Shown one piece after another: positions 62,020 to 64,000 of a stretch of 64,000 nt of DNA. Source of the stretch: Luzula sylvatica (Eukaryota > Streptophyta > Magnoliopsida > Poales > Juncaceae); the NCBI GenBank assembly GCA_946800325.1, contig OX326956.1, forward strand, positions 8,845,167-8,909,166. Direction: 5' to 3'. Under the pieces are notes generated by a model, which saw only the letters and a list, made by a program, of their open reading frames with translations, was not told where the DNA came from and searched no databases. The position numbers were made by a program, and so were the translations under genes. How positions within the stretch are numbered: position 1 is the first letter of the stretch; each line of letters starts with the position of its first letter.

Positions 62020-63426
62020 TCAGAGCCACGCTTTATCCTCCATGTCGACTCGTAAGCACATTCTCTGCACATTTCTCAGGTTGAGCTTGAACATTCGATT
62101 CTTCGCCATCTCAACACGTGCAACTAATTGACCTTGCTTGTCCTTCAGCTGCATCGTTCGATCTTTCATGAAGACCGAGTATCCTTTCTCCAATAGTTGC
62201 CCCATGCTGATTATGTTGCTCTTCATCTCAGGCACATAATAGACATTTTCGATATGTCCTTCTTTACCATCCTTCTGATATAACCGAATTTTACCTTTGC
62301 CCTTTACTTGGACCTTTGACGCATCTCCAAATGACACGTGTTCATCGTCTAGCTCCTTCATCTCTACGAAAAGGTGTTTGTGCCCGCACATGTGGTTGCT
62401 TGCGCCAGTGTCGAGGTACCAGATCGTATCGCTCTCCGATGTGGTGTCTTCGTGAGCCATCATGAGAACACCATCATTTGCCTCCTTCTCTACTAGGTTG
62501 GCATTTTCTTTTACCTTTTTCTCGGACCAGCACTCCTTCGCGTAATGTCCAGGCTTGCCGCAGTTGTAACACTCGACACTTGCTCGACTCGACCAGCTTC
62601 CTCGTCCACGACCTCGTCCTCGACCGCGCCAATTTTGCTGATTCGGTTGCTTCTTTTCTTCGGAATTATAGTTTCCGCCTCTGTCTCGACCACCAAATCG
62701 ACCTCCACGGCCGCGTCCTCTTCCTCGATTGTTCTCAGCGTCCATCGCCTTGTCTTCATCTATGGTCGCCTTGACTTGCAGAGCTTCTTGGTGTGCCTCG
62801 TTCTCCTTCTTTTTCTTTCGCTGCTCGTGTGCCTCGAGTGAACCTGCCAATTCATCAACGGTCATTTGATCTAAATCTTTTGACTCTTCAATAGCACACA
62901 CCACGTTTTCGAACTTCTCGGCCAGAGATCGTAGAATCTTCTCAACAACTCTTGCGTCGGTTAGAGCTTCTCCGTTGCCCTTTAACTGATTCGCCACTGC
63001 TTGTACACGCGAGATGTAGTCGGATACTCCCTCTGATTCCTTCATCTTCATGTACTCCAATTCGCCTCGCAAAGTCTGAAGCCTCACTTGCTTTACTCGG
63101 TCGGCACCCTTGAACACTCTCTCCAAAGTGTCCCATGCTTCCTTCGAAGTTTTCGCGCCGGCAATCTTCTGAAAACCCGACTCATCTACAGCTTGGTACA
63201 GCAGGTACATGGCGGTCTTGTACTTCACTCGTTTATCTTTCGTTGCTTTCAACTGGTTTACCGTCTGCTCTGTTTCGGAAACCGGTTCCACGTAGCCAGT
63301 TTCGACTATCTCCCAAACATCTTGCGCACCGAGTAACGTCCGCATCTGGATACTCCATACTTCGTAATTCGTCTTCGTCAATCGCGGTAGCGGTATATGG
63401 CCAAAAACACTCCCGGAACTCGCCAT
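62020..63426 (-). pseudogene. Copia A Gag and protease region, ending at a premature TGA
   Basis: 468 codons from an ATG. The N-terminus TNYEVWSIQMRTLLGAQDVW is the typical start of a copia Gag (UBN2-like domain, about 15-200). A Lys-rich stretch, an Arg/Gly-rich region (about 233-276) and a CCHC knuckle C286-C289-H294-C299 (CYNCGKPGHYAKEC) follow. The protease site is DTG at 339-341 (YLDTGASNH), and the frame runs on to the start of the pre-integrase domain. It stops at a TGA after KAWL, where related elements have Trp before HLRFGH, so a single TGG-to-TGA change fits. Gag and protease themselves look intact; the rest of the element is broken. The ATG lies one base beyond the primer binding site, so there is almost no leader. 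Confidence 0.92.
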
Positions 63427-63427
63427 C

Positions 63428-63439
63428 GCTCTGATGCCA
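63428..63439 (-). other. Copia A primer binding site
   Basis: TGGCATCAGAGC on the minus strand, three bases inside the 5' LTR; one base off the usual TGGTATCAGAGC (initiator Met-tRNA). Confidence 0.85.
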
Positions 63440-63442
63440 ATT

Positions 63443-63743
63443 TGTTGGTAATACGGTATTCGAATATGGATTTTAATAGGAATTTATTCTCTCTTTTTCT
63501 AATTGGTATTTGATATTCTTTTCAATGTGATTAATCCCTAAACGTAAGGCCTATTTATAGGCTCCATAAACTTGCATTACAAGGAATTAAATCTTGCCTT
63601 AAAACTTATTTCCTAAATTACTTTCCTATAATAAATCTTGTCCTATAATAATTTCCTAAATTACTTTCTTTAAAACAACTTTCCCTAACATTAATTGGGC
63701 TAATTAAACTTGATTTATTATTTCGGGCTTGGGCTTATCAACA
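63443..63743 (-). repeat. Copia A 5' LTR (right)
   Basis: 301 bp, TGTTGGTAATACGG...GCTTATCAACA on the plus strand, followed by the duplication CCCTT (63,744-63,748). Confidence 0.95.
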
Positions 63744-63748
63744 CCCTT
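63744..63748. repeat. Target-site duplication CCCTT of copia A, right
   Basis: Identical to 52,675-52,679. Confidence 0.93.
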
Positions 63749-64000
63749 GCCCATTTTTCCAATTTATCCGCCACTTCATTTTTTTTTACTTGGAATTTGA
63801 TAGATTTTCTACCCATGTTCTCTTTTACTAATCCTTTACAATCCAGTATTTGATATTATGCTCTCCAATCCACTTCTTGGAAGGTGTGTTTATGACATTT
63901 ATGAGAGTTTATTTGTCTGAGAAAATTGCACACGATGAGATTTTTTCTCCTCCTTAGCAAATGAGGTTGTGCAGAAATCTTAAGCATGCATTGGCTTCAG

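Larger units (their letters stand above)
52680..63743 (-). mobile_element. Ty1/copia retrotransposon A, defective, carrying nested copia B
   Basis: Two LTRs of 303 and 301 bp (TGTTGGTAATACGG...CTTATCAACA) flank the element, with perfect 5-bp duplications. By eye the LTRs differ by 3 substitutions and one 2-bp indel. A primer binding site and a purine tract are in the right places for minus-strand transcription. Coding order on that strand is Gag-PR, then N-terminal integrase, then the inserted element B, then the C-terminal integrase and the first residues of reverse transcriptase. The catalytic reverse transcriptase and RNase H are absent, and the integrase core after residue block IKAL is missing or replaced. 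The element cannot be autonomous. Confidence 0.93.

Overview
This is a stretch of nuclear DNA from a flowering plant, probably a dicot, taken from repeat-rich heterochromatin. The evidence is a tandem satellite array of more than 44 kb, two nested Ty1/copia retrotransposons with plant-type initiator-Met primer binding sites, a solo LTR, and two MITE-like DNA transposon remnants with plant-type target duplications. I saw no prokaryotic gene, CRISPR array, rRNA or tRNA gene.

Layout. 1-20,753 and 22,384-46,023: one satellite of 124-bp monomers (about 28% GC, roughly 358 copies, all in the same orientation), running off the left edge of the window. Larger blocks have been copied again at several scales: 18 monomers (2,232 bp), 37 monomers (4,589 bp), 44 monomers (5,458 bp), and 22-26 monomers (2,724-3,219 bp). 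20,754-22,383: a 1,630-bp solo LTR with TG/CA ends and a 5-bp duplication TAGAT. The sister 44-monomer block keeps the empty site at 27,842-27,846. 46,024-52,679: AT-rich single-copy-like DNA with a 181-bp tandem duplication, a TA microsatellite, a GC-rich C-tract minisatellite, weak signs of a decayed minus-strand split gene, a Mutator-type MITE (9-bp duplication) and a hAT-type element (8-bp duplication).

52,680-63,743: copia element A on the minus strand, 301-303-bp LTRs, 5-bp duplication CCCTT. It is defective: a TGA between protease and integrase, part of the integrase missing, and no reverse transcriptase or RNase H. Copia element B, also minus strand, sits inside the integrase of A. 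B has 1,163-bp matching LTR segments, a primer binding site, a polypurine tract and an almost intact Gag-PR-IN-RT-RNaseH polyprotein with one in-frame TAG. By-eye LTR divergence (about 7 differences in 1,163 bp for B; 3 substitutions and one 2-bp indel in about 300 bp for A) agrees with B being younger.

The least ordinary signals are not genes. They are: a 1.3-kb leader in B packed with repeated hairpins, including a pair with the same 22-nt loop on different complementary stems and a 33-bp array of GGAG-loop hairpins; a cluster of 12 near-palindromic 14-mers with AACGG cores in the solo LTR; and the dated, nested duplication structure of the satellite. None of the many short ORFs in the satellite or the minisatellite looks like a real gene.
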